Positions 48,732-61,174 are shown, counted from the stretch's first letter. The stretch: 64,000 bases of DNA from Malus domestica (GCF_042453785.1 NC_091668.1:441501-505500); one strand, 5' to 3'. Notes: generated from the letters alone by a model not told the origin. Program-made: numbers and translations.

Positions 48732-48947
48732 GGAAAAGGATCCTCGTAGGATCATTTTCCTGAGGATTCTAGAGATTCTGTAATCGTGTTGATTTATTGT
48801 ACATTGTATGATAAAAAATTATTTAAAATTTAAAATTCAAATATAAATATTATCTAATAAAAATTAACTGTATGATGTACAATAAATGAACACGATTACA
48901 AAATCCCTATAATCCTTAGCAAAATGATCCGCCGAGGATCCTTTGCC
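48732..48947. mobile_element. MITE with 9-bp duplication (216 bp)
   Basis: Ends GGAAAAGGATCCTCG and, inverted, GGCAAAGGATCCTCG, with the perfect flanking repeat CTTTCCAAG (48723-48731 and 48948-48956). Mutator-like by duplication length. Confidence 0.8.
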
Positions 48948-48956
48948 CTTTCCAAG

Positions 48957-49600
48957 AACCGTGAAAAATGTAAGGGAAGATTTCCGAGAAACACAATCCT
49001 TTTCTTTTTAGTGATTTTTCTTAAAGACTAGAGAGAGAAAGAGAGAGAGGTGACGTATCCAAGTATCTTATTGAATTTGTTGTGTTGGGCATCAGAAACG
49101 AGGGGGGATGGTATGGGATGGGATGGAGGGGTGAAAAGGGGATTTAATTGGGGGTGAGTGAGGACAGGGAGGAAGGCAAGAAAAAGAGTGAAGGGAGGCT
49201 TTCATCAGAACCGAGGGAGGGGAAAAAGGGGAAGAAGAAGAATAAGTATGATGACGATGATAGGGTTTGTTCGTTTGGTATCCATACATCCATCCTTGTA
49301 AATGTAAAATATGCCTCCTGTAGCCTCTCTCTACGAGTAGGATTGCAACTATCCGTCCAATCTCATCAAATATCTTCTCTGCTGTCTTTTCTTTTCATTT
49401 TCTTTTTTTAACCTAGCCTCCCCCACCAACCCCCCCCCCCTTCTTTCTCTCTCTCTCTCCTCTCTCTCCTCTCTCTCTGAAAGAGTACTGAAACCTAGCT
49501 CTCAATTAATTAATTACACCCACAACCCTCCATCCATTTATTGTGAGTACTTAACAAAATAAATAGAACCCATCTGTCCCCTCCTAACCCTAATTCCTCA
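48957..49600. promoter_or_regulatory. Upstream region of MIR394
   Basis: Purine-rich (49020-49260), then a C run and CT-rich microsatellite (49420-49480), then AATTAATTAATTA. Such CT tracts are common in plant promoters and leaders. No protein-coding similarity is seen. Confidence 0.4.
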
Positions 49601-49609
49601 TCCACTCCA

Positions 49610-49615
49610 TATATA
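49610..49615 (+). promoter_or_regulatory. Probable TATA box of MIR394
   Basis: CCATATATACATC lies about 85 bp before the hairpin, implying initiation near 49640. Confidence 0.5.
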
Positions 49616-49696
49616 CATCTACGTTATAGCTGTCCATATCTTTCTGTGTTAGAAGAATCGTCTGCGTGGGTCTCTTTGCTAGTTCTGCAAACTTGG

Positions 49697-49858
49697 ATGA
49701 TCACGTGGGTTTTGCAAAGAGTTTCTTACAGAGTTCTTTGGCATTCTGTCCACCTCCCCCCTCTCTCTGTGTGTCTGTGGCTCAATGGATGGAGGTGGGC
49801 ATACTGCCAACAGAGCTCTGTTGGCTTCTCTTTGTAAAACCCCCGTGACGACATAGAT
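49697..49858 (+). ncRNA. MIR394: MIR394 precursor hairpin
   Basis: Contains the exact mature miR394 sequence TTGGCATTCTGTCCACCTCC at 49738-49757 on the 5' arm. The expected star strand, AGGTGGGCATACTGCCAAC, lies at 49793-49811 on the 3' arm, separated by a pyrimidine-rich loop of about 35 nt. Arms extend well beyond the duplex: GGGTTTTGCAAAGAG near 49709 pairs with CTCTTTGTAAAACCC near 49830, and flanking CACG with CGTG. miR394 represses the F-box gene LCR in leaf and shoot-meristem development. In Arabidopsis, as I remember, MIR394 loci also neighbour POP genes. The F-box gene at 59972 is of another family and shows no evident target site. Confidence 0.96.
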
Positions 49859-50680
49859 GTATCTTTACGCAGTACTTCATCTTCCTCGTGACAATAGGGT
49901 AAGAATTCTTCGTCTGCAACGGCCTCAGTTTCTGATGCTGCCGCTCATCCTGATCATTCTCCAGTTTATTAGATTTTTCTGTTTTTTACAGATCAGATGA
50001 TTTTTTTTTTGGTTCCATAATTTATTGGTCTGTTAATTTGCTGGGTCCAACAATTATATTGCCAGTTGAGCACCTCTTAAACAGTGCAATCATCACCAGT
50101 GAACTCTTGCAATTTGTTTCTGTTTGATCAATTTCATCAACTCATTTTGGCTAATTTTCTTTTTAATAATTGATTAGTACCACGACTGCTGATGATTGGG
50201 AAGTAGCGCTAATGGAATCCTGGTTTCCATATGGTTTTTGCTTACTTATGTAGATATATTATATATATACCCAATTTCTGAAATCTTTAGTTTCTAACCT
50301 CATAACTAAGGGATTCGATTTTGCTCTCCAAATATTTGGTACTACTTGTAAAAAAAAAATAATTGTTTGCATGAACTGTTCAATTATTCTGATCTATCTA
50401 TTGTTAGGGTTTTCTGGGTCTATTTTCTGTTTATTTTTGGGTTTTTTTACAAGGGAGCGCGACATAGAGGCCCAAACAAGAACCAACTTAATTAACCCAG
50501 CTAGGGTTAGCAACACCTAAGAGATCATATCGTAGGAGCTGCTAGCAACGAGGTGGAGGAGGGGGAGCCATATACACCTTATATATAAACCCAGATTTGC
50601 AGGAAGTAGCGAATGAAGCAGGAAGCTCTCTAAACACAGGTAGCATTTGACGAGGGAGATCAAAGACTCGAAACACAGTT
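49859..50680. other. Region downstream of MIR394
   Basis: Probably 3' part of the primary transcript, then non-coding DNA. No conserved frame. Confidence 0.4.
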
Positions 50681-51047
50681 AGTATTCGAGATGAACAAGA
50701 AATATTAGAACGTTGTCAGACCAAAAATGATGGCTAAGGTTTCCTCAAGTTTACCGATGGATCTTGAACTTTGACATTAATGTTGTTATCCTATCATCAG
50801 TGACTCCTGTTTTCTTTTCTTTTATTTTTTATTTTTTTCTGAATGTGTAATGATGCTGATTATAGTATTCGAGATGAACAAGAAATATTAGAACGCTGTC
50901 AGACCAAAAATGATGGCTAAGGCTTCCTCAAGTTTACCGATGGAGCTTGAACTTTTGACATTAATGTTGTTATCCTATCATCAGTGACTCCTGTTTTCTT
51001 TTCTTTTATTTTTTATTTTTTTCTGAATGTGTAATGATGCTGATTAT
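50681..51047. repeat. Recent 183-bp tandem duplication
   Basis: Copy 1 is 50681-50863 and copy 2 is 50864-51047. They begin AGTATTCGAGATGAACAAGA and end TGTAATGATGCTGATTAT, with only a handful of differences. Confidence 0.93.
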
Positions 51048-53829
51048 ATATGAGATTAATTAATACCAATACAAGGGGGTAATATATCACTGATTATGGC
51101 ATGGCATGCATGCATGCCTGCCACCATTGTGTTTAGTGTCAGTAATTTGTGTTTTAATTATGGTTTTGTGGTGGACCAACGTCTTTTAATATCATGACTG
51201 ATAAGGCCACGGCAGCCCTACCACTCACTTAAGTCAAGAGAAGGAAGAAGAATACGAATACCTTTCTATATAGTCCAAGTCTCTGCTATCTTCCACTCTT
51301 CTCACCCAAGGCCTGTACCTATTTTCCATAATACCTAAACAGCAACGTAGGATATGATCAAACCACTGACGATGCCAATAAATAACGCAGATCAGAAACA
51401 TCACCCAACACCCTTCTTTGGATGGGACAAGGATTTTTCCCATCTCTCTCTTTCATCCTGCTTAAACGGTTAAGATTTTATTTTGTTTTTTGATCTTTGA
51501 AGAGAGGGAAGAAGAAATTTTGTTTTTTGATCTTTGTAGAGAGGGAAGAAAAAAAAAAACTGTGAGAGGAGAGGGGGGAGGGGAGGGGAGGGAAAAAGGG
51601 TGGGGCGAGAATAACACAACTGTGAGAGGAGAGGAGGGAAGGGAGGGAAAAAGGGGGGCGAGAATAACACAACTGTGAGAATAGGTGAGGGAGGGGAGAG
51701 AATAACACATTTCTATAACGGGGAATAAACGAGGGGGATGGACTACTTTCAACTAGTCAGAATCAAAAACGGCAAAGGAAAAGAATTGATGAACGCGAGC
51801 CTCCCTACATACCTAATTTATTTTGAATAAACGCCATGCAAAATTGAGTAATTAGTGTTTTGTGGAGTGGAGCGGGATCGCTTTCTGCTGTGTGGTGGGC
51901 CGGTGGCCACAATCGTTTGTTGGCTCTATATAATGCCCCTCATCGCTTTACCTGCGTACCACACTCACATGCGGGTTACATCACGAGCTCAGTCAATATT
52001 CCTTCATTTTATTCAAAGAGTAATCTTTCTTCCGTTGACCTTAACTCCAGGGTAACTGTTGCCTGTGGTAATTTTCTACCTTCTGCATACGTAGAAGAAA
52101 ATGTGAAAAGAAAAGGAAAATAGCCATGTTTTGGCAGAGAATAAGAATGTGAACACTTTTCACTCACTCTGCAAGGCTGCAAGTGATGAAAAGGAAATCT
52201 GCAGATTCACTTCACACACACACACACACACATATATTATTCGTTTTCATGATTGATGAAAGCACGTTTAATCCCTGCATCTGTTCAAGGAAAGCACTGG
52301 AACGAGAACAACCAGCATCACTAACCATTGCCACAGTTAACAATAAAGTTTCGAAAAAGAAGAAAGGTTTTTAATTAATAAACTAAAACTCCTCATGAAC
52401 CTGTATAAGTACTGCCCGCAGACAAATGACGTTGAAATCTATGCTTTTATTTTAGACGGGATGATCTCCCACATCTCTGTCAACCCATTAATCCTCAACT
52501 TGTTTAATTCAAACTCTAAACTTTGAATGCATGAATATTCTATCTTAACCACTCGTTGAGTAACAAAACCCCTTACAAATACTTAATTGAAATGTTCAAA
52601 ATGTGTCATTCAATACAAACAAGTGAGTATTTAACCCAAAGAAAGTGATATATACACACACACACACATGTATGTACATAGATCACTTTAGCTCATCGTT
52701 GAAGAATCATTCAGTAATTGTATGCATGATTGTATGTATACGTAGACATCATTATATAAAACTAGAATGAAAATACAAATAATCAAGTTGGTAACACAAT
52801 AAATTTAGCCTAATTTTAGCATGTTAGAAATTTGATACCAGTATTACAATTCGCCTATAGTATTTGGTCGTCGTGATTTATAATTGTGATATCAGTGTCT
52901 TGCATATTGATGCATACTTATTTATTATTATATTTGGTGGTGAATAATTGTATCATTGCATTATATATTTGTGTCCATATGGGCGGGGGGAAATCATATA
53001 TCCTCTTACGGGACCAAAGCTTTCTCTTCTTTTTACTACAATCTTCGATGATTACTTTTAAGGCTCGTGCTATTCAGAGGTGATAATACAAGTCACCTGG
53101 AACACACACACACACCCCTTTTTCTTGTCTTTATGATAAAATTGACTTTGGTCAACTGGACATATCTCAAGTTGCTGTTTCTTTCGGTCCCCTCACCATC
53201 TCCAACCCTTTTTTTCTCTTCTACATTCCTACTGTTTTACTCTTCTTATCATTGTCGTTTGATGCGCAGGATTATATACAATTGCTATTTGAAGATCAAT
53301 CAAATAATCTAACGTGGGAAAACTTGCACAAAATTGAGACGTCAAGATAGTTAGTGTAGTTTAAAACCAATTATACGACTACATGGAAAAATCAAAACAT
53401 ATAATGACGTGCAATTGGTTTCTAACACTATTATCTTAGCATTCCCATTTCATTTAAGTCTCCCTCGCAATGTGAGGGGTCAGACAGACTTTGCATAAAG
53501 GACCACTCAATATGACATTACTCAATAAAGCAACACATTATTTTAGGGCACTAGAAATGGTCTAATGATACAACATGAAGTCTCAGTTCCATACTTGTAA
53601 GTTACTACAACGATTCCTAGTGCAAAAACCTTCCGTACAATACAAACGTCAGCTCGTCCTTTTAGTGTCTCCGTTTCATGTAGGTCCTCCTTTATCAATG
53701 CATATGGGGTGGAGGATGAGACGTCGATTATCATCCTATTTGGTGTAAGTCTTATTGATATAAATACATATTAACAACCATAGTGCGTGGGCATAAATAT
53801 ATAAAAGCTATATCTATAATATTTCTAAG
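51048..53829. other. Intergenic region with simple repeats
   Basis: No gene recognised. It contains a GA-rich tract with repeated GAATAACACAACTGTGAGAG (51490-51710), (CA)n at 52204-52231, 52654-52668 and 53103-53115, and otherwise AT-rich DNA. Confidence 0.5.
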
Positions 53830-56800
53830 CTACTTGTTCCAAACAGCATATCTATGACCACAGGTTGCCAGTGTCCACTCCCTACCGGCCGGGCACCATG
53901 AACCATCCCCAATTTTCATGCACACTTTCTCCCCTATCATAGCAGAGTAGAGATTCGGTTGGGCCTCTAGGATCGTTATAGATGATCGGCTGTGAATGTC
54001 TTGACGCTTCCTGATGTCAATCTGCAGACAAGTGCCAATGCTAACAAATGAGAAACTTTTGTTCAAAAGACATCAAGTCGGAAAAGGGAACTGCCTATAC
54101 TGCATACCAGTTTCACAATCTGATCATGAATGGAATCACCCCAATCGTAGAAATGATCGTAGAAAACTGTTGGTATTCCTGGGTGTGTGAGTATGTATGT
54201 GTAACCCTGCGGAAAGCATGGACTTGGAAGTTAGAGAACTTGCACTCCAATTTTTAGGTGGGTTTGAAGAATTATTCTCATATCAATTAGAATACAGCAG
54301 CTGCCAGCAGTAATAACATCAATGACAGGAGCTGGACTTTCCATCTAAATGCAAAGCATTTGAACTTAATAAACAAGTTTCCGTACCTCCATAATATGAT
54401 TTGTAGGGAAGGGCCAATGAGCCTGCGAGACAAAATGATTATAATGTGAGTGGATTTCTTACTTTCACTATGGAACCAGCCAACCTCTGAAAAGATAGGT
54501 ACCACAGTAACTTGTACGCAGAGAAAATGTAGTTGTATGCAGAGAGTATTAATCAGGGTTGTTTAGGCCCAAACTTGACTTGTTCAGCCCAAAAGATTGT
54601 AGCCTAAGCTCCCAATGATATTTACTCCAGCACAACAGAATAGTAACAGTACCTGGGTTGAGCCTGTATCATGGTTATCTAGGAAGGTGACAGATCGAGA
54701 AGGCCACCATCCAACTACACCTGGTGGCTTCCCTTGGGGGTCACGCAGGCGCCACAATTGTCCTTTAACCGCTTCCTGCATAGAATGCATGTATAAATGT
54801 CCAAAGTCTAAGCAAGAAAATAGGAGGGGTAGGTGGCAACCAGAAGAAAAAGGAAAGGAAATGGTACTCATTGATTAATAAATATTTTGATGAGTACGGA
54901 CGTTATTACAATCTGGAAAAAAAAGGTGGCATGTACAACGGATACAGCAGACTGGACGTATTTGTGAGGAGAACTAGCATTCATAGACGAAGAGATACTT
55001 TGGTGAAGATTGCTACATGATTTCTTTTCTTATATATAATAAAAAGGTTAACCACTCAATTGATCTAATGACCGGGACTCATTATTATTGTAGATGTCCA
55101 TCTTAGTGGACTGTTGTGTATGTGTGTGCGAAGGGTTGGGCTGCGGTTGGATATGCCAATCTGTTTGCAAATGGAATTTACCTGAAGAATTCCCTTGGTT
55201 GTAAAGTCAAACGCAGTTGATAGCTGTCCTGTGCCATTGATCCAATTTACTATCCGCTGTCTGTGGCTATCTGCGTAACATTATCAATCATCATAAAGAT
55301 CAAGCAGTCAACTCAATGCTAAATCCTCAGTAGAAATAGATTTGATCCCTGTACCCAATTAAGACAGCAAATTACAATACACATCAAATGAAAGGGCAAA
55401 AAGGAATGCTATCAACGGGGCTAAGCTACCCTTTATACGGTAGTATGCAGTGTTAAACTTGTTAATTTCTTATAGGCTAATATAGTCCAATACCCTGCAC
55501 ATCTCAAAACCATATAATCCAATACCTTGGTTGTAATCCAGGCCATGACCGTTGTAGTTGCAAGAATCCCAATACTCCCCAACAGAAAAAATTGGTTTTG
55601 CTCCTTCAATGTATTCTTTCACATATTTTGCCGAATAACTATTGTAACATTGAAAACACGTAAAGGCCAAATGAAATCAAAGACATGGAAAAACGCACGC
55701 GGTGAATAAACCCAGTTAAAAACGAAACTCAATTTTATGCAAGTATAAGTCTTACCCCCTTGCAAAATCAAATCGGAAATCCTGAAAACCAACATTATTA
55801 CGTAGCCACTGCATCCATCCTGTAATATCTTTTCGAACAAAAAGTTGGCTATGATCAATATTCGGAACCCCATGGAAATTGTCCCCAGTGCTTGGATTAC
55901 CCTGATATATAAAATACAGAGAAATTCAGTGAGCTCAACAGACATTGCATCATGAATCATGCAGAGTCATTCAAGCAGTGACAGATTTCATTACCAGTCC
56001 ACCGGTACAAGATGTGACAGCACGTTCATCCCATGACAACGAAATTCCATCATAGCGGTTGTACTTTCCACCATGCCCTCTAGTAGTCCCAACACGATGA
56101 TTGATAACTATGTCAGCCATTGCTCTAACTTTATGTTGCTTCATTTTATGAAGTAAAGATTTTAATAAGTTCTCAGATCCATATTTAGAATTGAGAGAAT
56201 ATATGTCCTGCGGAAGGTAACCTATAATAAGAGAAAAAGAAAACAAACATGGTGATCCAATCATTTATATGCAGAGAGAATAAGAAAACAGCCTAGAAAT
56301 TTTGTGCATCCAACCTTCCGGTGCAAAGGAATGAGTTGCAGGCGGCAACCATGCTGACGTAAAACCAGATCTTCCTATATCCGGAACTTTAGTTTCTAAA
56401 TTTCTCCACCAATCATGTTTATGAGACTCCCAATTGAAGGCCTGTAGATATAGTTCGGTCAAATGAGAGCTATCATAGCTTTAATGCAACCAAAACAATT
56501 TACCATCATTACAATATCAAGTTAAAAAAAACGTTTGCATCATACAGCAGCGACCATTTTACTTCTCCAACAATCCAGAAGACCGCAGTTTAATCACTTC
56601 AAATAACAGGATTACCATATTCCATAAGGACTATATATTTTATGTATAAAATGGCTCCAACAAGATGTTGAACATATCTTAATATTATGTGGAAAGTGTA
56701 AAATTTACCTGCAAAAGGATTTCTCTTCCATTGCGCACCGCTGCACCTGCATATGAATTCAAAAGCATTCTTTAGTGTCAAGAAAAGGAGGATATACAAA

Positions 56801-57208
56801 ATGTTCTCCACGAACCAAACTTTCAAACGCCAGCAAAGTATCACATTAGTATGAACACAAGATAAACCAGAGAGCCTAATCTATGCTTATTCAACAGGTA
56901 CAGTTAAATTCTCAATGTTCATGATTGAAATTTCCAAATTCACAAGACAAAGTAAGATCTGCGTTTTCATGCGGCCTATTTGAATCCCTTATCCCCTTTA
57001 ATCAAAGAGAAAATTAATGGAAAGCATCGGCGGGCGAAAGCAAAAGCATACCAATATCAGTCTGCTGCGCGTTTTCTCGTGAATCCTGCATTTCATCAAA
57101 ATGGAAAGTTAGAGAAAAGAAGTCCTCCAATCTTGCGAGTGCGAGTGTGTGTGTGTGTGAATGAGTGAGAGATTGAGAAGGCATGCATACATTACTTCCG
57201 TAACCCAT
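53830..57208 (-). CDS. AMY2: Alpha-amylase, cytosolic AMY2-like (GH13)
   Basis: Hydrolyses internal alpha-1,4 bonds of glucans. Twelve coding exons in transcript order: 57191-57208, 57052-57085, 56709-56746, 56315-56441, 55995-56221, 55756-55901, 55526-55638, 55182-55270, 54653-54775, 54387-54422, 54108-54206, 53830-54021. They join in frame to 413 aa, the length I recall for Arabidopsis AMY2. The GH13 motifs are ADIVINHR, then FRFDFARG (nucleophile D193), [10 protein letters not shown] (acid/base E218) and VTFLDNHD (D300). The C-terminal beta domain ends GHRYAVWNK. There is no signal or transit peptide, so cytosolic. The first coding exon holds only six codons; the start MGYGSN agrees with the MGYYNN of the Arabidopsis protein. 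Confidence 0.95.
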
Positions 57209-57522
57209 TTGACTCAGGATGTAGTTTCCCAACTCGGCCCCGGATTGCAGGTAAGGCACGGGCAGTTATCCTACATGGATGAACGACATGGGTGCACCAA
57301 AACACTGGCAATATGACACAAAATGGAGGAGAAGACAATGAAATCTTGGTGATGATAAACGTTCATCTGTTTCGTCTCATATTCCGCAAGAAAAAAGTCG
57401 TACAGGTTAAAATTAACGAAATCAAACACGAATGCAAGCAAAAGTACATGAATAAGTGCAGGGCTTCAGAAGCAATCGGAATTACAACTGCAAAATTCGC
57501 ATGGGAGAAAATAGATACGTAC

Positions 57523-57591
57523 CGAAGGCTCTATGGCTGGCTGCGAATGCGATTGCGGTTGTGGGTTTGGGGTTGCGCCGTTGGGCAGCAT
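57523..57591 (-). promoter_or_regulatory. Possible AMY2 leader exon with upstream ORF
   Basis: On the minus strand an ATG at 57591 opens MLPNGATPNPQPQSHSQP and reaches a good donor (TTCGGTACGT, exon edge 57523). Splicing to the acceptor before 57273 would end this frame in a TGA five bases before the AMY2 start codon. A TATTTAT word overlapping the ATG makes a promoter reading equally possible. Confidence 0.3.
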
Positions 57592-58664
57592 AAATAGGAC
57601 AGAAAAAGCTGAAAATTCGAGGGAGACCACCGAATTCGAATCACGCGGAAGCACGATACAAGTTGAAGTTGAAAAGGTGACGAGAGAATATAGATATTCT
57701 GCTGTAAAAGGAAGAAAAAGGATTCGATATCGAAAGGCGATGGCAGAAGGGAGTTGGAATTTGGAAAGGTGGAAAACCAGAGAGATGGAAATGGAGGGAA
57801 GGTGCGTTGTGAATGGCGGGATCGGATGTTTGGCTTTTGTGCTGTTGGGCAATTGTTGTGCTGTTGCAATTGGGCACGTTAAGAAAATGATGAGTTGGAC
57901 TTGGACGGTGATAAATCATTCACGATTTCGTCATTCCTGTACTCTGCCGGGTTAAGAAATTGACGTGCTGCAACATGAACCGTTGAAACGAGGTACGGGT
58001 ATATTATTCAAATAATATATTATGCCAATGACTCTTACGAGATGTAGAGATTTGTCGATAGTTGTTATCGGAAACAGTAGAGTAATAGTGACGAGGTTTG
58101 TCAACTGAAGCATTTCATTGAGATTTGGTGGTACAATAGATTGCATACAAGAAGAGAGAAAATGAGAACAAGAATGATAGAAAAAAATAGAAGAAGAAAT
58201 AGGAAAAAAATGTTATAATTTAGTTTGCCTTGACGGTTTATACAGTTAAATAAATACACATAAAAATATACATGACGTTTTTGAAATTGTCGGCAGCCAA
58301 TTACCCCGCTAATGTTTGACTTTGTGACCATACACACTTTCTTATCATGGTGGGTTATCTTCATAAGCGGGAAAATACATAGAAGAGGGGGATGACTTTA
58401 CATATTCTGTGTTAATCCCTTTATTTTCTATTTACATTTTTTGTGTAAATATAAAAGGAACTTTCATGAAAAGGGTTTGGATTAAGTTTATTTTAATAAA
58501 AATCATGCTATAATTTTATTTAATAAAAAAGACTTAAATTTTAATGAAAAATCCTTAAATTTTAATAAAAAGACAAAAAAACCTAAATTTTAATGAAAAT
58601 GACATAATTTTAATATTTTAAAAAAAATTTAAAAAAAACTGACGCGCAGACCCACGCGTCCTCA

Positions 58665-58795
58665 CACTATTTATGAAACTTATATAATGTTTATGAAACT
58701 TACTGCACTATTTATGAAAATTTATGACACTATTTATGAAAACTTAATACACTGTTTATGAAACTTAATACACTGTTTATAAAATTTAACGGCAC
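58665..58795. repeat. ~20-bp tandem repeats
   Basis: Five to six imperfect copies of CACTRTTTATGAAACTTA. Confidence 0.85.
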
Positions 58796-59199
58796 TACAT
58801 TATTCTCTCCTCTCTCGAACTCAATCTCTCTAGCACCTAGAGAAGAAAGCTCTCTCTCCCACTTACCTTCACAAATCAACCCCAAACTTAGTATATTTGA
58901 AGTCTCTGGGATGCAAAGATCACAATGGTGGTCTTACATGTGGGATCGGTGCAATGTGGACGTCGGCACCATTAATGCCCAAGAGCTTGAAGGTCTCAAA
59001 CTCAAACCCAAGTGACGGCTCTACCTACTTTTGAATTTATGGGTTTTAATCTCACTATGTTGCACTATGTGATGCTAATTTTACGTTGAAACTCAAGGGT
59101 TTCAACCTTTGCAACTTTTGCGCATACGAACCCCAGCCCTGACAACAAATTCCAGCAAATGCCGTCAAGTTTGAAGTCGGCTGGTGTTGGTAATGCATC

Positions 59200-59202
<3 letters not shown>

Positions 59203-59244
<42 letters not shown>
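59203..59244. repeat. (CT)n microsatellite
   Basis: About 20 uninterrupted TC units. Confidence 0.92.
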
Positions 59245-59249
<5 letters not shown>

Positions 59250-59971
59250 TCTGCGATGTTTGGATGAAGGATTTGTGGTATCAATTTATATGGGGGGATA
59301 CGCGCAACTCGTTATATCACGAACTTTGAATGCTTACGTAGACTTCAAGCCTCAACTTATGAGTGGAGCAAAACCTACCAATCCCATAAAGTATGAATCA
59401 TGACTAATGTACAATATACATATCAACATATGAATCTTAAAGAGCCCAGCGCAAGTTGGGTTCTTTATGGATTTTTGATAATTTTATTCTTTTGTCCTTA
59501 TCATTAAATAAAGTTAGTGGATGATTTTTTATTAAAATGTAAATATTTGAAGACCTTTTCATTAGTTTTCATAAATATAAACTTATATAAAATGAAAGAA
59601 GATGGAGATAAATAAGGAAAACAAAAAATGCACCTTTGGATCCTGAACTTACAGTCCATTGACATCGGTACTTGAATTTGGCAAAATGAGAAACATTGGT
59701 CCTTCACTCCAACTTGTGAGAATTTTCGTCAGCACGTGAGCCCTTGAACATTATGGGCCTTGGCTTAACGGCCCAGTTTCATTTCCAAATTCCAAATCGA
59801 GCGACCTTCCCAATGGTCCAATGTCAACTCAAAGAGTGGTGGAATTATTTATTTATTTATTATTTATGTAAAGTTGAATTGAATTGAATTGAGCGAATAT
59901 TGTTAAAGTGAGAAGGAAAGCCAAACCTCTGTGGCGGGGGGCGGTGGGGTCCTTCGTGTCTACCCGCGAGA

Positions 59972-61174
59972 ATGGAGGTGGATTGGACCCAACTACCACC
60001 GGAGCTCGCCGAATCAATCTCCAAAAAGCTCACAATCTACGCCGACTACCTCCGATTCCGGGTGGTGTGTCACAGCTGGCGAGCCTCCGTCCCCAAAACC
60101 CCGCACCACCTCCCTCCCCAGCTCCCCTGGCTGATGCTCCCCCAATCCCAGCCCAACCAATCCCACCGCGCCTTCTTCAACCTCTCTAACAGCAGAGTCC
60201 ACTTCCTCCACCTTCCAGAAGCTTCTCACCGTAAGCGCCGCTGCGGCTCCTCCCACGGATGGCTCGTCATCCTCGACGAAACCCCTTCCGTCCTCCTCGT
60301 TAACCCCCTCACGCGCGCCAAGCGCCACCTCCCTCCGCTCTCCACCTTCCCCAACGTTGTTCGATTTGATTACTCCGATGTTGGCCGAGAATACGCCCTC
60401 GTATCCCCGTCTGGTGACGTCTACACGCGCAGCCTGACCCAAATGCGCGATTCGTTTCTGAAAAAGGTCGTCCTTTCTTCGAGTCCTCTGGAAGCCAGGG
60501 GCTTCACCTTCACCGCCGTAGCGATTGTCAATCAAACCGGCGACTTGGCGTTTTGCAGGGACGGAGACCAGACCTGGACTTTTATCGACGGCGCACAGTC
60601 GTATTCCGAGGATGTCGTATCTGCCGACGGTTTGTTTTACGCCGTCGACAAGAAGGGCACCGTGGCGGAGTGCGATGTTAATGGTCCGTCTCCGCCTAGG
60701 GTCAGGTTAATCCGAACGCCGAGACTAGAGGATGCCGACATGCGATATTTGGTGAGTTCAGGGGATGATTTGTTGTTGGTGAGTCGGTATTTGGAGATTG
60801 ATTATGGTTTTCTGGTGGACAATGCAAATGTGAATTACAGGACAGCGAAATTTGATGTTTTCAGGATGAATTGGTTGGGGGAGAGGTGGGACAAGGTTGA
60901 GAACTTGGGTGATAGGATGGTGTTTATCGGCGAAAACTCATCGTTTTCATTGTCGGCGTCTGATTTTCCGGGAAGTCTTGGAAACTGCGTTTATTTCACA
61001 GACGATTATTCGGAATCAAACAATGAGAGCGGAGTCTGGGGATATGATTCGGGCATTTTCAAATTGTGGGATGGAACAATTCAAGAGTTGCCCCCTTATC
61101 CAAGGAATTCAAATTATGAGGTGCATTGGCCTGCCGGCTCTCTGCCTCTTTGGGTCACTCCAAATCCATGCTGA
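59972..61174 (+). CDS. F-box protein with DUF295 domain (SKIP23-like)
   Basis: Intronless 400-aa protein, likely the substrate receptor of an SCF ubiquitin ligase. The F-box spans about residues 4-45 (WTQLPPELAESISKKL, then DYLRFRVVCHSWRAS). The middle has beta-rich repeats (HGWLVILDE, VLLVNPLTRAKRHLPPL). The C-terminal DUF295 region shows FRMNWLGERWDKVENLGDRM, then LFIG-like VFIGENSSFSLSASDFPG and NCVYFTDD. These are the hallmarks of the SKIP23/DUF295 plant F-box group. GC content of the 5' half is clearly higher than surrounding DNA. The substrate is unknown. The start was chosen because the F-box begins within three residues, as in relatives. Confidence 0.92.
   Translation: MEVDWTQLPPELAESISKKLTIYADYLRFRVVCHSWRASVPKTPHHLPPQLPWLMLPQSQPNQSHRAFFNLSNSRVHFLHLPEASHRKRRCGSSHGWLVILDETPSVLLVNPLTRAKRHLPPLSTFPNVVRFDYSDVGREYALVSPSGDVYTRSLTQMRDSFLKKVVLSSSPLEARGFTFTAVAIVNQTGDLAFCRDGDQTWTFIDGAQSYSEDVVSADGLFYAVDKKGTVAECDVNGPSPPRVRLIRTPRLEDADMRYLVSSGDDLLLVSRYLEIDYGFLVDNANVNYRTAKFDVFRMNWLGERWDKVENLGDRMVFIGENSSFSLSASDFPGSLGNCVYFTDDYSESNNESGVWGYDSGIFKLWDGTIQELPPYPRNSNYEVHWPAGSLPLWVTPNPC

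Larger units (their letters stand above)
57956..59971. other. Intergenic region upstream of the F-box gene
   Basis: AT-rich and without a convincing gene. It holds repeated AAATTTTAATGAAAA words (58500-58620), a tandem array (58665-58795) and a (CT)n run (59203-59244). An 85-codon frame at 58758 contains a tryptophan-rich piece (RSQWWSYMWDRCNVD) of unknown origin. Confidence 0.5.

Noticed and set aside
51462-51752. Proline/serine/phenylalanine-rich minus-strand frames
   Set aside because: They are translations of a GA-rich simple-repeat tract, overlapping in several frames, so chance frames.
59972-61174. The F-box gene as the miR394 target LCR
   Set aside because: It has a DUF295 tail rather than the Kelch-type layout of LCR, and I see no complement of the miR394 sequence in it.
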